In this document: positions 40,911 through 50,131 of the stretch, in pieces
Layout of the letters: every line of letters begins with the position of its first letter
Numbering within the stretch: position 1 is the first letter of the stretch
NCBI GenBank assembly: GCA_047777415.1
Contig: JBKEEO010000002.1
Location: 558,001 to 622,000, forward strand
Direction of reading: 5' to 3'
DNA from: Caproicibacter sp047777415
GTDB taxonomy: Bacteria; Bacillota; Clostridia; Oscillospirales; Acutalibacteraceae
DNA: 64,000 nucleotides
The notes under the pieces: model-generated
What the model was told of the DNA's origin: nothing
The model's database searches: none
What the model saw: only the letters and a program-made list of their open reading frames with translations
Position numbers and translations under genes: made by a program

Positions 40911-42629
40911 TTAATTTACATAATCTAAAGGGTTTACCTTTCTACCATTTTTTATAACCTCAAAATGACAATGCGGGCCAGTTGAATTTCCAGTACTGCC
41001 TACCTTTGCAATCGCCTGGCCTTTGGAAACCTTTTGTCCAACAGAAACCAGCAGTTCACTGCAATGTCCGTATAACGTACTTAATGTACCGCTATGACGG
41101 ATAACTACACGATATCCGTAACCGCCATCCCATCCAGCCGCGGTAACAACGCCACCGTCGGCCGCAACAATGGTCTTTCCATATGCACTTGATCCCGAAA
41201 TATCAATGCCGTAATGGAAACTTCCCCATCGCCAGGTGAAATACGTTGTAATAGTATGAAGTGATGGAACAGGCCACATCAGGCTTCCACTGCTGACACC
41301 GCTCCCTGTATTTGGACGCTTTTTGGTTCCGGTTACGACTACCTTGTCAACCGGTTCGGAAATAACTGTTCTGCTGACAGATTCACGCTTTGTTTCAATT
41401 CCATTAACTGTATAAACCTTATCAACGCATTCCTGCAGGCCCTCAACACCTTCTGTAAGAACTTTTGTATAGTCTGTGTATTGGGAATCATCATTTTTGA
41501 TAATAGTCTTGTACGGTATGGATACTTGATATGTTTCCGTTTTTATAACTTCAACTTTTAACCTTGGTTCAGCAATTTCAATATTGATTAAATCTCCCGG
41601 ATGAATGGAGTCACCGAGCTGATTACCATTGATTTTATTCAACTCTGAAATGGTCATATTGTATGCTTTCGCAATGGATGTGACCGTATCGCCTTCTTTC
41701 ACCGTATAGGTCACACCGGCTTTTGAAGTGCTCGTGATAATTTTTTTCATATCATCTGTGGAAATAATCGAAGTAGTCGGATACAGTCCACTTTCAATTT
41801 CTACGTTCTGTGCAAATTGGGCAGTAGCATTTTCATCATCGCCCCGAGCGGCATCTAACAGGTTCTGGAGCATATACCGTAAATCAGCCGCACTTTTTAC
41901 AACACCGAGCAACTCCCCATCAACATAGAGTCCGCTAGCTTCTTCAATAATGCCATTGGACTGCTCAATCAGTTTATCACATACATAAGAAGCGGTTGCA
42001 AACGTATTGTTTGCTACAGTAAGCCGGAAGTTCGGTTGAAAGTTCAGCTGTGAACTTTCGTCATCTGCCGTGTCGTGAACCATGCGTTGGTTCACCATTT
42101 CAGTAGCTTGTTCATAGGTATTTTCATCTTCAATAACCGCAATTTGTTTCCCGTCGTTTTCTAATATCAGTCCGAAATTCAATTGATTCCAGTATTGAAT
42201 CGTAAATAGAAGGGTCAAAATAGAAATAACTGGAACGGTGATATTTAGAACAGACAAGACAAAATTCTTATGAAGTTTTAAGCTGATGTTGGTAACATAA
42301 AAAAATTCTTTTGCAGCCGCTGTTAACCCATTTTGCTTAGCTTGTACAATACGTTGTTTTGCGATGATAAATCCTTTTCGAATGGAATGGATTTCATCTT
42401 TCAGCCAAAGTAATCTTCTTCCAATGAAGATAAAATACAAATGTTTGCTCAGGTTGGTAAACGGACGCAAAAAAACGGATAATTTTCTCCGCCAGCGTTT
42501 TAAAATTCGGACGGATTGAATACCTACAATATATAAAAAGCGGCAAAAGCGAGTATTCGCACGTTGTATCTTGAGCTTGGCAGCTACCCAGTTCATTTTT
42601 GGCAGCTTAATCAGCTTTTGAATCCGCAT
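40911..42629 (-). CDS. M23 metallopeptidase with LysM and G5 domains
   Basis: A protein of 572 residues: a basic cytoplasmic tail of about 120 residues, one membrane helix (about 123-146), an extracellular linker, a LysM domain (TYTVKEGDTVTSIAKAYNM), a G5 domain (about 355-430) and a C-terminal M23 domain with HYGIDISG and HCHFE zinc motifs. It is likely an anchored peptidoglycan endopeptidase acting in growth or division. ATG 42629 follows GAAGGGA. The long basic N-tail is unusual for this architecture. Confidence 0.88.
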   Translation of the reverse strand: MRIQKLIKLPKMNWVAAKLKIQRANTRFCRFLYIVGIQSVRILKRWRRKLSVFLRPFTNLSKHLYFIFIGRRLLWLKDEIHSIRKGFIIAKQRIVQAKQNGLTAAAKEFFYVTNISLKLHKNFVLSVLNITVPVISILTLLFTIQYWNQLNFGLILENDGKQIAVIEDENTYEQATEMVNQRMVHDTADDESSQLNFQPNFRLTVANNTFATASYVCDKLIEQSNGIIEEASGLYVDGELLGVVKSAADLRYMLQNLLDAARGDDENATAQFAQNVEIESGLYPTTSIISTDDMKKIITSTSKAGVTYTVKEGDTVTSIAKAYNMTISELNKINGNQLGDSIHPGDLINIEIAEPRLKVEVIKTETYQVSIPYKTIIKNDDSQYTDYTKVLTEGVEGLQECVDKVYTVNGIETKRESVSRTVISEPVDKVVVTGTKKRPNTGSGVSSGSLMWPVPSLHTITTYFTWRWGSFHYGIDISGSSAYGKTIVAADGGVVTAAGWDGGYGYRVVIRHSGTLSTLYGHCSELLVSVGQKVSKGQAIAKVGSTGNSTGPHCHFEVIKNGRKVNPLDYVN

Positions 42630-42658
42630 GCAAACAAATCCCTTCAAAGGTTAAATAA

Positions 42659-42672
42659 TTACAACTTTGTAA
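42659..42672. promoter_or_regulatory. Palindrome upstream of the M23 peptidase gene
   Basis: TTACAA-CT-TTGTAA is a perfect 6+2+6 inverted repeat 30 bases upstream of the start; another GTTACAA lies about 30 bases further on. Possible operator; it resembles WalR half-sites (TGTWAH) but the spacing is wrong for the usual direct repeat. Confidence 0.35.
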
Positions 42673-42737
42673 CTCATATCAATAATAATATAACAAAAGT
42701 TACAAACTTGCAACCCTTTGAAAGGAATTCCTTAGAT

Positions 42738-43196
42738 TCATTGATTATATTTTAAGTTTTCAACTTTCCAATTCTCAATGATGGGCAGGAAAGCCTTGGC
42801 TTCATCAACAGCACCAATTAAATCATGTTCCTGATAATTCCCACATTCGGAGGCGGATGCCCCGGGAATTGGTCCGTTATATTCCGCTATTTTCCGAAAA
42901 GTATCGACGATTAGGCGAATAGCGTCCGCATGTTCGGTATTGCGAAGCAAGAGATAGAATCCTGTTCTGCATCCCATAGGCCCAAAATAAATGACATGGT
43001 CTTTTTGTTCGGAATTTCTGGCAAAAGTAGCAAACAAATGCTCTATGGTATGCAGAACTGGGTTCTCAAGATAAGGCGGAACATTTGGCTTTCTCATCCG
43101 AATATCGTAAGTTACAATATCTCCATCAATACGGGATATATAAATTCCTGGTAATAATTTATTGTGGTCCACACAAAAGCTAGCAATACGCTCCAA
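42738..43196 (-). CDS. luxS: S-ribosylhomocysteine lyase
   Basis: Encodes 152 residues: the metal-binding HTIEHLFATFARN (His49, His53), catalytic Cys76 in FGPMGCRTGFY and the ECGNYQEHDL region with the third histidine. LuxS cleaves S-ribosylhomocysteine to homocysteine and the AI-2 precursor. TTG 43196 lies seven bases after AAGGAGGT, which decides against the ATG at 43229. It is downstream of the PLC-like gene. Confidence 0.95.
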   Translation of the reverse strand: MERIASFCVDHNKLLPGIYISRIDGDIVTYDIRMRKPNVPPYLENPVLHTIEHLFATFARNSEQKDHVIYFGPMGCRTGFYLLLRNTEHADAIRLIVDTFRKIAEYNGPIPGASASECGNYQEHDLIGAVDEAKAFLPIIENWKVENLKYNQ

Positions 43197-43209
43197 GGAT
43201 ATTACCTCC

Positions 43210-44088
43210 TTATACAAATGAAATTTCATGGGTTAATTGACTCAGGTCAGCCGTCTTAAATTCTCGAATAAATGTAACGCTGTCTTGAATAGATTTTGCA
43301 TAAAGTTCAAAAAAACTATCTGTCCGAAAATCCCTATTATTTTCAGGCCATTTCCATTCTGAATGCAGAACATTCGCATAATCGAACTCATCAGGTTCAT
43401 TCATGCCACGGATCACGCTTGAAAATACATATTTATGGGTCAGTTGTTCCAATGCCTGTGCAACTGGTTTTTTAATCATATATCTATCATTTAAAAATCC
43501 GCAAATTATCCTGCAATGAGACATGGCTTGAAACACATTCTCACGTATTCCGTGAATTCCATACAGACGTTCAAATATGTGACGATACAACTTCTCAATT
43601 TGAAGCTGCACTTCTCTGTCTTTCGGCACAGTTTTTCTTAAATCAAAGTCAACGGCTAATTGTCCTGTGACGGAGCGAAGAATAATGACATCAAGAACAG
43701 ATTCTACATGATTATGCAGAAAACTATTGCTTCTACCCGGATAGAGATTTTTTAACGCATGCACATCCCAATGCACAAACGGATGTGCAGTTCGATCCAG
43801 ACTGTAGTGGCATAAAAATCCGTAAATATAGGACTCTATCATTTCGTTGCCACTCTGATTTAAAAAATCTCGTATTACAGACAGAAGTTTTGCTGGATGC
43901 TCATGGTGCAACTTGCTGCCAAGTGAGCGGAGGTTTTTCCGCCACGGCTGAAACAAGTTGTGATAATATAGGAAGTCCGGTCCCTGTGCGCCACATAGAA
44001 AGGCATCCGTAAATTTTGGTGAATGTTCAATATCGCATTTTTTTAAAACAGCCAGTGCCTGCTGATAATGCGTAATTGCCGCGGGCAT
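43210..44088 (-). CDS. Zinc-dependent phospholipase C family protein
   Basis: A protein of 292 residues, largely helical, with HYQQALAVLKK, GAQGPDFLYYH, the metal-type YGFLCHYSLDRTAHPFVH and NHVESVLDV motifs found in clostridial zinc-dependent phospholipase-C-like proteins. No signal peptide is visible, so it is probably cytoplasmic, and phospholipase activity is not established for this branch. Start at ATG 44088 (MPAAITHY) follows GGACGG; an upstream ATG at 44142 lacks a ribosome site. Confidence 0.72.
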   Translation of the reverse strand: MPAAITHYQQALAVLKKCDIEHSPKFTDAFLCGAQGPDFLYYHNLFQPWRKNLRSLGSKLHHEHPAKLLSVIRDFLNQSGNEMIESYIYGFLCHYSLDRTAHPFVHWDVHALKNLYPGRSNSFLHNHVESVLDVIILRSVTGQLAVDFDLRKTVPKDREVQLQIEKLYRHIFERLYGIHGIRENVFQAMSHCRIICGFLNDRYMIKKPVAQALEQLTHKYVFSSVIRGMNEPDEFDYANVLHSEWKWPENNRDFRTDSFFELYAKSIQDSVTFIREFKTADLSQLTHEISFV

Positions 44089-44164
44089 TTGATCACCGTC
44101 CAAATCAAAAAAAGGAACACAGCAATCCGCTGTATTCCCCATTTTAACACAGATAAGTAACCTT

Positions 44165-44899
44165 TTAAAGGACCTTTGACAAAAAGTCTTTCAATCTTGG
44201 GTTTTTGGGTTGACCAAAAAATTCATCCGGTTTTGCTTCTTCCAATATTTTGCCGTCTGCCATAAATAGAACACGGGTCGCAACTTCCTTTGCAAAGCCC
44301 ATTTCATGCGTTACTACAACCATGGTCATCCCTTCATCTGCAAGTTCCTTCATAACCTGAAGAACCTCACCGACCATTTCCGGGTCAAGTGCGCTGGTAG
44401 GTTCGTCAAACAGCATCACATCCGGTTCCATTGCAAGCGCACGTACAATTGCTATACGCTGTTTTTGGCCGCCGGAAAGTTGCCCTGGGTAGGCCTCCGC
44501 CTTATCTGCAAGGCCGATCCTTTCTAATAAGCGAGTTGCCTGTTCGTCTGCATCCTTTTGTGATTTCAGTTTTAACGTAACAGGTGCAAGTGTAATATTT
44601 TTACGCACGGTAAGATGTGGGAATAAATTAAAGTGCTGAAATACCATTCCCATTTTTCGGCGGAGAAGGTTGATATCACATGCTGGTGTGTTAATTTGCT
44701 GGCCTTCAAACCAAATCTCGCCCGCTGTAGGCTGTTCTAGAAGATTCAGGCAGCGCAAAAATGTGCTTTTCCCAGAACCTGACGGCCCGACAACAACAAC
44801 TTTTTCTCCTTTTTCAATCTCCTGGTTGATTCCCTTCAAAACTTCAATTGTTCCATCCTGCGTTGAAAAACTTTTGCTTAAATTTTTAACGGTTATCAC
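44165..44899 (-). CDS. Polar amino-acid ABC transporter, ATP-binding protein
   Basis: Encodes 244 residues with Walker A GPSGSGKST, signature LSGGQKQR, Walker B VMLFDEPTSALD and switch His in VVTHEMG. It is of the GlnQ/ArtP class that energises uptake of glutamine, arginine, cystine or related amino acids. It overlaps the permease gene by 14 bases. Confidence 0.92.
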   Translation of the reverse strand: MITVKNLSKSFSTQDGTIEVLKGINQEIEKGEKVVVVGPSGSGKSTFLRCLNLLEQPTAGEIWFEGQQINTPACDINLLRRKMGMVFQHFNLFPHLTVRKNITLAPVTLKLKSQKDADEQATRLLERIGLADKAEAYPGQLSGGQKQRIAIVRALAMEPDVMLFDEPTSALDPEMVGEVLQVMKELADEGMTMVVVTHEMGFAKEVATRVLFMADGKILEEAKPDEFFGQPKNPRLKDFLSKVL

Positions 44900-45662
44900 T
44901 TCTGTGCAGCCTCCTTTCCAGACGGGTCAATGCAGCGGTCAAACCTATGACGATAATCAAGTATACTCCAGCAGTTGTTAACAAAGGAGTAAATGGCAGA
45001 TAGGTAATACTGCGAATAATGTCGCCGCCTTTGGTAAGGTCTTGAATACCGATGTATCCAGCAACGGATGTTTCTTTCACTAGAGTAATAAATTCATTAC
45101 CAATCGCTGGCAACACATTCTTCAGAGCCTGTGGGAAGACAATTTTGACCATGGTTGTACGTTGATTTAAGCCGAGAGAACGTCCCGCTTCGATCTGTCC
45201 CTTATCTACAGACTGAATTCCGCTTCTAATTACTTCGGCTACATACGCGCCTGAATTAATACCAAAGGCCAAGATAGCTGCAGTGATATCATTCACCTTC
45301 GTTTGGCTCAAAATAACATAGTACATAATCATAAGCTGGACAAGAACAGGTGTTCCGCGGATCATCGTTAAGTACACATTACAAATAACATTTGCAACTC
45401 TTAATTTTTGGGGATTGTTGTTATGCCCTACTTTTACGAGTGCTATCAACGTTCCCAGAACAATTCCCAGAACAACCGCAAAAACAGTAATGATTAATGT
45501 GTTTTTTAAGCCATCAGTAATATAGCGATAGCGGCCTTTATAAATAAGGCACTGGTAGATCTGGTCCGATAATTGTAGATAAATGTTTTTAAAAAATTGT
45601 AAAAATCCGTTGCCTGAAGCGTTAGCCAACGGCATTGTAATTAAAGAAAACATTAGATTCAT
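44886..45662 (-). CDS. Polar amino-acid ABC transporter, permease
   Basis: Encodes 258 residues with about five membrane helices and the EAA loop EAGRSLGLNQRTTMVKIVFP that docks to the ATPase. HisM/GlnP class. Downstream of the binding-protein gene and overlapping the ATPase gene. Confidence 0.92.
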   Translation of the reverse strand: MNLMFSLITMPLANASGNGFLQFFKNIYLQLSDQIYQCLIYKGRYRYITDGLKNTLIITVFAVVLGIVLGTLIALVKVGHNNNPQKLRVANVICNVYLTMIRGTPVLVQLMIMYYVILSQTKVNDITAAILAFGINSGAYVAEVIRSGIQSVDKGQIEAGRSLGLNQRTTMVKIVFPQALKNVLPAIGNEFITLVKETSVAGYIGIQDLTKGGDIIRSITYLPFTPLLTTAGVYLIIVIGLTAALTRLERRLHRSDNR

Positions 45663-45691
45663 TCGTATCCTCCCGCTGGAAACAACATAAT

Positions 45692-45722
45692 GCAGGGAGC
45701 AAAATCACTTTTGCCGCCCTGC
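45692..45722 (-). terminator. Intercistronic hairpin after the binding-protein gene
   Basis: On the minus strand GCAGGGCGGCAAAA pairs imperfectly with TTTTGCTCCCTGC around a short loop. Such hairpins let the binding protein outnumber the permease. Confidence 0.55.
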
Positions 45723-45746
45723 ATGCTATCATGTTGTACCAGACTT

Positions 45747-46607
45747 TTATTCAGCGCCAAGAGATGATTGGTATTTATCAATGATCTGATCCAGTTCTCC
45801 ACTGGATTTCATTTCATCCAGTACGGAATTGATCTGCTCCAAAAGCGCCGTGTTGTCTTTCTGCACCGCTATGGCATATTCTTCCGTTGTCAGCGAATCA
45901 TCTAATTTTACAATTTTATCCGGATTATTCTGAACAAATTTTGTCGCTGGAAAATCATCAATAACCACAGCGTCTATTCTGCCACTGATTAAATCAGAAA
46001 TTGCATCTGCGCCCTTATTGTACCGTTTCACAGAGTCAACCTGCACTTCACTTGAACCATCTTCGTTCGTGCAATAAGTGTCACCGGTAGTTCCCTGCTG
46101 AACGCCAACAGTCTTGCCGTTTAAATCCTCAGGAGTTTGAATATCGCTACCTGTTGGTACAATTATAGCCTGCGATGCATCAAAGTATGGCTCAGAGAAA
46201 TCAACATTTTTCTCACGGTCAGGTGTTACCGTCATACCGGCTGCAACAAAGTCGCACTTATTTGTTTGAAGTTCCATAATGAGAGAATCGAAGGCAACAT
46301 CATTGATGTTCAATTCAAGATTCAATTTCTCAGCGATTTTATTTGCAATTTCCACATCAATGCCCACAATATCACCATTTTCCTTATACTCAAACGGCTC
46401 GAATTCTGCATTTGTGGACATCGTCAGCGTACCATCTTGGATGGTCTTGATAGAACTGGTTTCAGCAGACGCATCAGCGGAGGAAGACGCTTTGGATGTA
46501 TTGGACTCCGCCTCACTGGAAGAACTACTGCTCTGCGAGCAGGCAGCCAAAGATGCGGCCATGGTAATTGCAAGTATGAATGATGCAATCTTTTTCATTT
46601 TTTTCAT
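45747..46607 (-). CDS. Amino-acid ABC transporter substrate-binding lipoprotein
   Basis: Encodes 286 residues: a lipoprotein signal with the lipobox LAAC (Cys23), a Ser/Ala-rich linker and a type II periplasmic-binding fold (GDIVGIDVEIANKIAEKL, GMTVTPDREKNVDFSEPY, GVQQGTTGD). Family 3 solute-binding protein; the exact ligand is not clear. Start ATG 46607 follows AAAGGGG. First gene of the binding protein-permease-ATPase operon. Confidence 0.92.
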   Translation of the reverse strand: MKKMKKIASFILAITMAASLAACSQSSSSSSEAESNTSKASSSADASAETSSIKTIQDGTLTMSTNAEFEPFEYKENGDIVGIDVEIANKIAEKLNLELNINDVAFDSLIMELQTNKCDFVAAGMTVTPDREKNVDFSEPYFDASQAIIVPTGSDIQTPEDLNGKTVGVQQGTTGDTYCTNEDGSSEVQVDSVKRYNKGADAISDLISGRIDAVVIDDFPATKFVQNNPDKIVKLDDSLTTEEYAIAVQKDNTALLEQINSVLDEMKSSGELDQIIDKYQSSLGAE

Positions 46608-46717
46608 AATAGACAGCCCCTTTACTTCTTTCATAAGTCCTTATCTGTAAAGCATTATAACGCATAAATATTCATAAATCAAGTAGTTTATGAAATAAAA
46701 ATGAAATAATATTCAAG

Positions 46718-47605
46718 TTATATATTTGCTGAACAGTTCTGCATAAAAAGAAGCAAGTTTTGCATGTCTTCCGGTAGATATTGCACAAATCTTAGTTTGC
46801 GCCTACTGACAGGATGGACCAACCGAATTTCTCCACAGTGAAGGGCCTGCCTCTGAATTAGTAAAAGACTGCCGCCATAAAAATCATCACCTGCAAGCGG
46901 ATGACCGATATCTGACATATGAACGCGAATTTGATGAGTGCGTCCGGTTTTTAAATGGAATGCGATCAAACTGTGTTCATTACCAGTGTAAAGACTGCGC
47001 CATCTGGTCACTGCTCGTAAGCCATCCGGCCGAACCATACGCTGGATTTTATGCCCGTCCTTTAATCCAATCGGCGAATCAATCAAGCCACTGCCAGAAA
47101 GAATGCCTTCACAAATTGCAAAATATGTTTTTTTCACATCTTCTGCAAGTCTTGAGGCGGCATATGAATGCTTCGCCAGCAAAACCAACCCCGAGGTATC
47201 TTTATCCAAACGATAGATTGGACGATATGCAAAATCCTCACCATGAAGCTTGGAATTGTAAGAGAAAGCGTTAAAAAGGCTGTCTTTGTCATGTCCAGGG
47301 GTTGGGTACATCGGCATTTCACTGCATTTATTAACAACTAATATATCTTCGTCTTCATACACCACATCAAAAGGTAGTTTGACGGGTGAAACACTAACAT
47401 CATCACTGGGAAGGTTTAAGCAAACATGGTCTCCTTCTTGCAATGTGTCTGTTGCAATCGCATGATGACCGTTTACCATGATCCCCGTAGGTTCCTTTTT
47501 CAGCTTTGCAAGCAGACGGGCAGATACTTTGCAATAACCTCGAAGAAAACTTTTTAATCTAATACCATGAAAACCGGATGGAACTGTAAATTCAATCTCA
47601 CGCAT
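46718..47605 (-). CDS. RluA-family pseudouridine synthase
   Basis: Encodes 295 residues: an S4-like N-terminus (FLRGYCKVSARLLAKLKKEPTGIMVNG) and the catalytic YRLDKDTSGLVLLAK with the essential Asp, then TGRTHQIRVHMSDIGHPLAGD. It isomerises uridines in rRNA or tRNA; the position cannot be told from sequence. It stands alone between the amino-acid transporter and dgoD. Confidence 0.92.
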   Translation of the reverse strand: MREIEFTVPSGFHGIRLKSFLRGYCKVSARLLAKLKKEPTGIMVNGHHAIATDTLQEGDHVCLNLPSDDVSVSPVKLPFDVVYEDEDILVVNKCSEMPMYPTPGHDKDSLFNAFSYNSKLHGEDFAYRPIYRLDKDTSGLVLLAKHSYAASRLAEDVKKTYFAICEGILSGSGLIDSPIGLKDGHKIQRMVRPDGLRAVTRWRSLYTGNEHSLIAFHLKTGRTHQIRVHMSDIGHPLAGDDFYGGSLLLIQRQALHCGEIRLVHPVSRRKLRFVQYLPEDMQNLLLFMQNCSANI

Positions 47606-47759
47606 TTTAAGCTCCGAAATTATTTCATATAAAATTTAGTTTTATTGTAACACAACTGCAACAGAAGGTGAAGCCTTGGAGAATCTCAGTTATTTCATAG
47701 AATAACGGGTCAAATCTTATATTTCATGTGTGATTAGATATTTATAACTTTCGATGTAT

Positions 47760-48908
47760 TTACCATTCCGCAACAGAACCGTCCTCATGACGCCATACCG
47801 GATTTTTCCAACAATGAGGATTCTTGCTCTCTTTTACAACAAGGTTTTTATTTACCTTGACACCGATACCCGGCAGGTGAGGTAAGTTTACGAATCCGTT
47901 TACAAATTTAAAATCATCTGCATTGTCAATATAATCCAATACACTTCTGCCAACGTTATAATGTATACCGATACTCTGCTCCTGAATAATGGCATTATGG
48001 CAAACCGCATCTACATTCAGGCAAGCAGCCAATGCAATGGGGCCTAATGGGCAATGGGGGGCAAGTGCGATATCATATGCTTCAGCCATAGCTCCTATTT
48101 TTCTAACTTCTGAAATTCCTCCCGCATGGGAAAGGTCCGGCTGAATGATATCAACGCCACCAGTTTTAAATAAACGCTTGAAGTCCCAACGTGAATATAA
48201 ACGTTCACCGGTTGCAATAGGAATATTGCACGCCGATGCAATTTCAGGGAAATCTTCCATATTATCACATAGCACTGGCTCTTCAATGAACATGGGATTG
48301 TATTTTTCCAGTTTTTTTGCTAATATTTTTGCCATTGGTTTATGCACTCTGCCATGAAAATCAATTGCTATGCCAAAATACTCACCACAGCTTTCTCTGA
48401 TTGCTGCTACTCGTTCAAGCACTGCATCGATTTTTTCATAGCTGTCAAGATACTGAAGGTCTTCGGTTGCATTCATTTTGATTGCAGTAAATCCTTCATC
48501 TTTTTTCTTCTTTGCAGCTAAGCCAACACCCTGTGGTCTGTCACCGCCAATCCATGAATAAACACGCATTTTGTCACGGCATGCCCCGCCCAAAAGTTCG
48601 TAAACGGGCGCACCATACAATTTGCCTTTGATATCCCATAAAGCCTGATCAATTCCGGCTATTGCACTCATCATTATGCCCCCGCCGCGATAGAATCCGG
48701 CTCTGTATAATGTACACCATATGTCTTCAATACGGCGAGGGTCTGCACCTATTAAATAACTGCTCATTTCTTTGATACAGGCTTGGACAGTAGATGCGTG
48801 TCCTTCAAGGACAGGCTCTCCCCATCCTGTAATACCGTCATCTGTAATAATTTCTATAAACTCCCAGCGCGGCCTGACCAGATAAGTGTTAATTTCAGTA
48901 ATTTTCAA
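47760..48908 (-). CDS. dgoD: D-galactonate dehydratase (enolase superfamily)
   Basis: Encodes 382 residues closely resembling E. coli DgoD along its length: GWGEPVLEGHASTV, YRAGFYRGGGIMMSAIAGID, IDFHGRVHKPMAK, FIEEPVL, the third ligand in ATGERLYSRWDFK, LAPHCPLGPIALAA, and the terminal PVWRHEDGSVAEW. It dehydrates D-galactonate to 2-dehydro-3-deoxygalactonate with Mg2+. Last gene of the minus-strand sugar-acid cluster, with a 399-base gap and a hairpin upstream. Confidence 0.93.
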   Translation of the reverse strand: MKITEINTYLVRPRWEFIEIITDDGITGWGEPVLEGHASTVQACIKEMSSYLIGADPRRIEDIWCTLYRAGFYRGGGIMMSAIAGIDQALWDIKGKLYGAPVYELLGGACRDKMRVYSWIGGDRPQGVGLAAKKKKDEGFTAIKMNATEDLQYLDSYEKIDAVLERVAAIRESCGEYFGIAIDFHGRVHKPMAKILAKKLEKYNPMFIEEPVLCDNMEDFPEIASACNIPIATGERLYSRWDFKRLFKTGGVDIIQPDLSHAGGISEVRKIGAMAEAYDIALAPHCPLGPIALAACLNVDAVCHNAIIQEQSIGIHYNVGRSVLDYIDNADDFKFVNGFVNLPHLPGIGVKVNKNLVVKESKNPHCWKNPVWRHEDGSVAEW

Positions 48909-48953
48909 TTTTTCTCCTTCTTTCTAAGCCACTGAAAATTTAGTATTATATTT

Positions 48954-48986
48954 TAGGCCAGTCGACTTAAATGGTCAACTGGCCTA
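48954..48986. promoter_or_regulatory. Large palindrome/hairpin upstream of dgoD
   Basis: TAGGCCAGTCGAC (48954-48966) and GTCAACTGGCCTA (48974-48986) pair over 12 of 13 positions around TTAAATG. On the minus strand it contains TTGACC, 17 bases, then TAAAAT, so it may be an operator lying inside a dgoD promoter. A weak terminator is the alternative. Confidence 0.5.
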
Positions 48987-49131
48987 CTATTTTACAGGGT
49001 ATGTATTTTGACTCTGCCTTACATACTTTCGTTCTGTTATCATCAAATGCAACATGCAACAACTGTATGCCTTAAAGACTCTGCTTTTCAGTCGAATCCA
49101 TAATTTTGTGCAGTCTCATTTTTACGGCGTT

Positions 49132-49190
49132 TCATTCTTTCGCCTCGCGCAGTGATTCCAGAACAATGTCCGCTTTCAATTCGGCATTAA
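49132..49190 (-). pseudogene. Possible remnant of an IS3-type OrfA
   Basis: On the minus strand a frame reads NAELKADIVLESLREAKE then stops; after a one-frame shift it continues NETAQNYGFD. The first part resembles the start of IS3-family OrfA helix-turn-helix proteins. The fragment is very short, so this is tentative. The rest of the 399-base dgoD upstream gap holds only the palindrome and a direct repeat. Confidence 0.25.
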
Positions 49191-49307
49191 GTGTTCTCCT
49201 TTAAATAGTCAACTGGCTTGTGACAACATACCTAGGCAGAAATCGATTATGATACTTTTGTTCGGTATCACTAAATTAACAAACTTTTTATAAAACTATC
49301 GATTCGA

Positions 49308-50072
49308 TTAGCGCGAGAGATAGCCGCCGTCGCAAGGAATAATTGCACCATCCAGATAATCCGACGCGTCAGATGCCAAGAAAATGCAGATTCCCTTCAT
49401 GTCATCCGGTGTACCCCAGCGATGTGCAGGGATTCTGGCCAAAATTTCTGTGTTGCGCGTTTCATCGTTAATAAGGGCCGTGTTCATCTCGGTATCCATG
49501 TAACCCGGTGCAATCGCATTGACATTGATGCCTTTGCCGGCCCATTCATTGCACAGTGCACGAGTCAGCTGTGCTACGCCGCCTTTGCTTGCCGCATAGG
49601 CAGGCACTGTAAATCCACCGAAAAAGCTCAGCATGGACGCAATATTGATAATCTTTCCTTTACTGTTCTGTGCGATGAACTGTCTTCCTGCTAGCTGAGA
49701 GAGCATAAAGACAACATTTAAATTGATATTGATAACTGCATCCCAGTCTTCCATTGGAAAATCTTCACAATGGTGACGTCTTTGAATGCCCGCGCAGTTA
49801 ACCAGAATGTCCAGATGTCCTCCAAGTGCTTTAACTGCTTCTTCAAAGGAACGTGTAACATCTTCACGAACACCCAAATCTGCCACTATAGCATGACACT
49901 TAAAACCCTTTTCACAAAACTCTTTTGCAACATTTTCAATTCTTGGACTTCTGCCAATTACCGCGACCTCGACACCGGATTCCATTAATCCTTCTGCCAT
50001 AGCCTTGCCTAAGCCACGAGTGGCACCGGTCACAATTGCTTTTCTGCCGGAAATGTCGAATAAGTTAGACAC
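49308..50072 (-). CDS. Short-chain dehydrogenase, KduD-like
   Basis: Encodes 254 residues: TGATRGLG cofactor loop, NCAGIQRR, catalytic Ser in NIASMLSFFGG and YAASKGG, then RALCNEWAGKGINVNAIAPG and a GGYLSR C-terminus, all typical of the 2-deoxy-D-gluconate 3-dehydrogenase / 5-keto-4-deoxyuronate-type (KduD) group. It probably oxidises or reduces a hydroxyl of a (deoxy)hexonate with NAD(P). It sits 59 bases after the hydroxyacid dehydrogenase gene in the sugar-acid operon. Confidence 0.85.
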   Translation of the reverse strand: MSNLFDISGRKAIVTGATRGLGKAMAEGLMESGVEVAVIGRSPRIENVAKEFCEKGFKCHAIVADLGVREDVTRSFEEAVKALGGHLDILVNCAGIQRRHHCEDFPMEDWDAVININLNVVFMLSQLAGRQFIAQNSKGKIINIASMLSFFGGFTVPAYAASKGGVAQLTRALCNEWAGKGINVNAIAPGYMDTEMNTALINDETRNTEILARIPAHRWGTPDDMKGICIFLASDASDYLDGAIIPCDGGYLSR

Positions 50073-50131
50073 TATTCATTCCTCCCATTTTTTTATTGAT
50101 ACGTACTAGGATACGTACCAGTTCAACCGTA

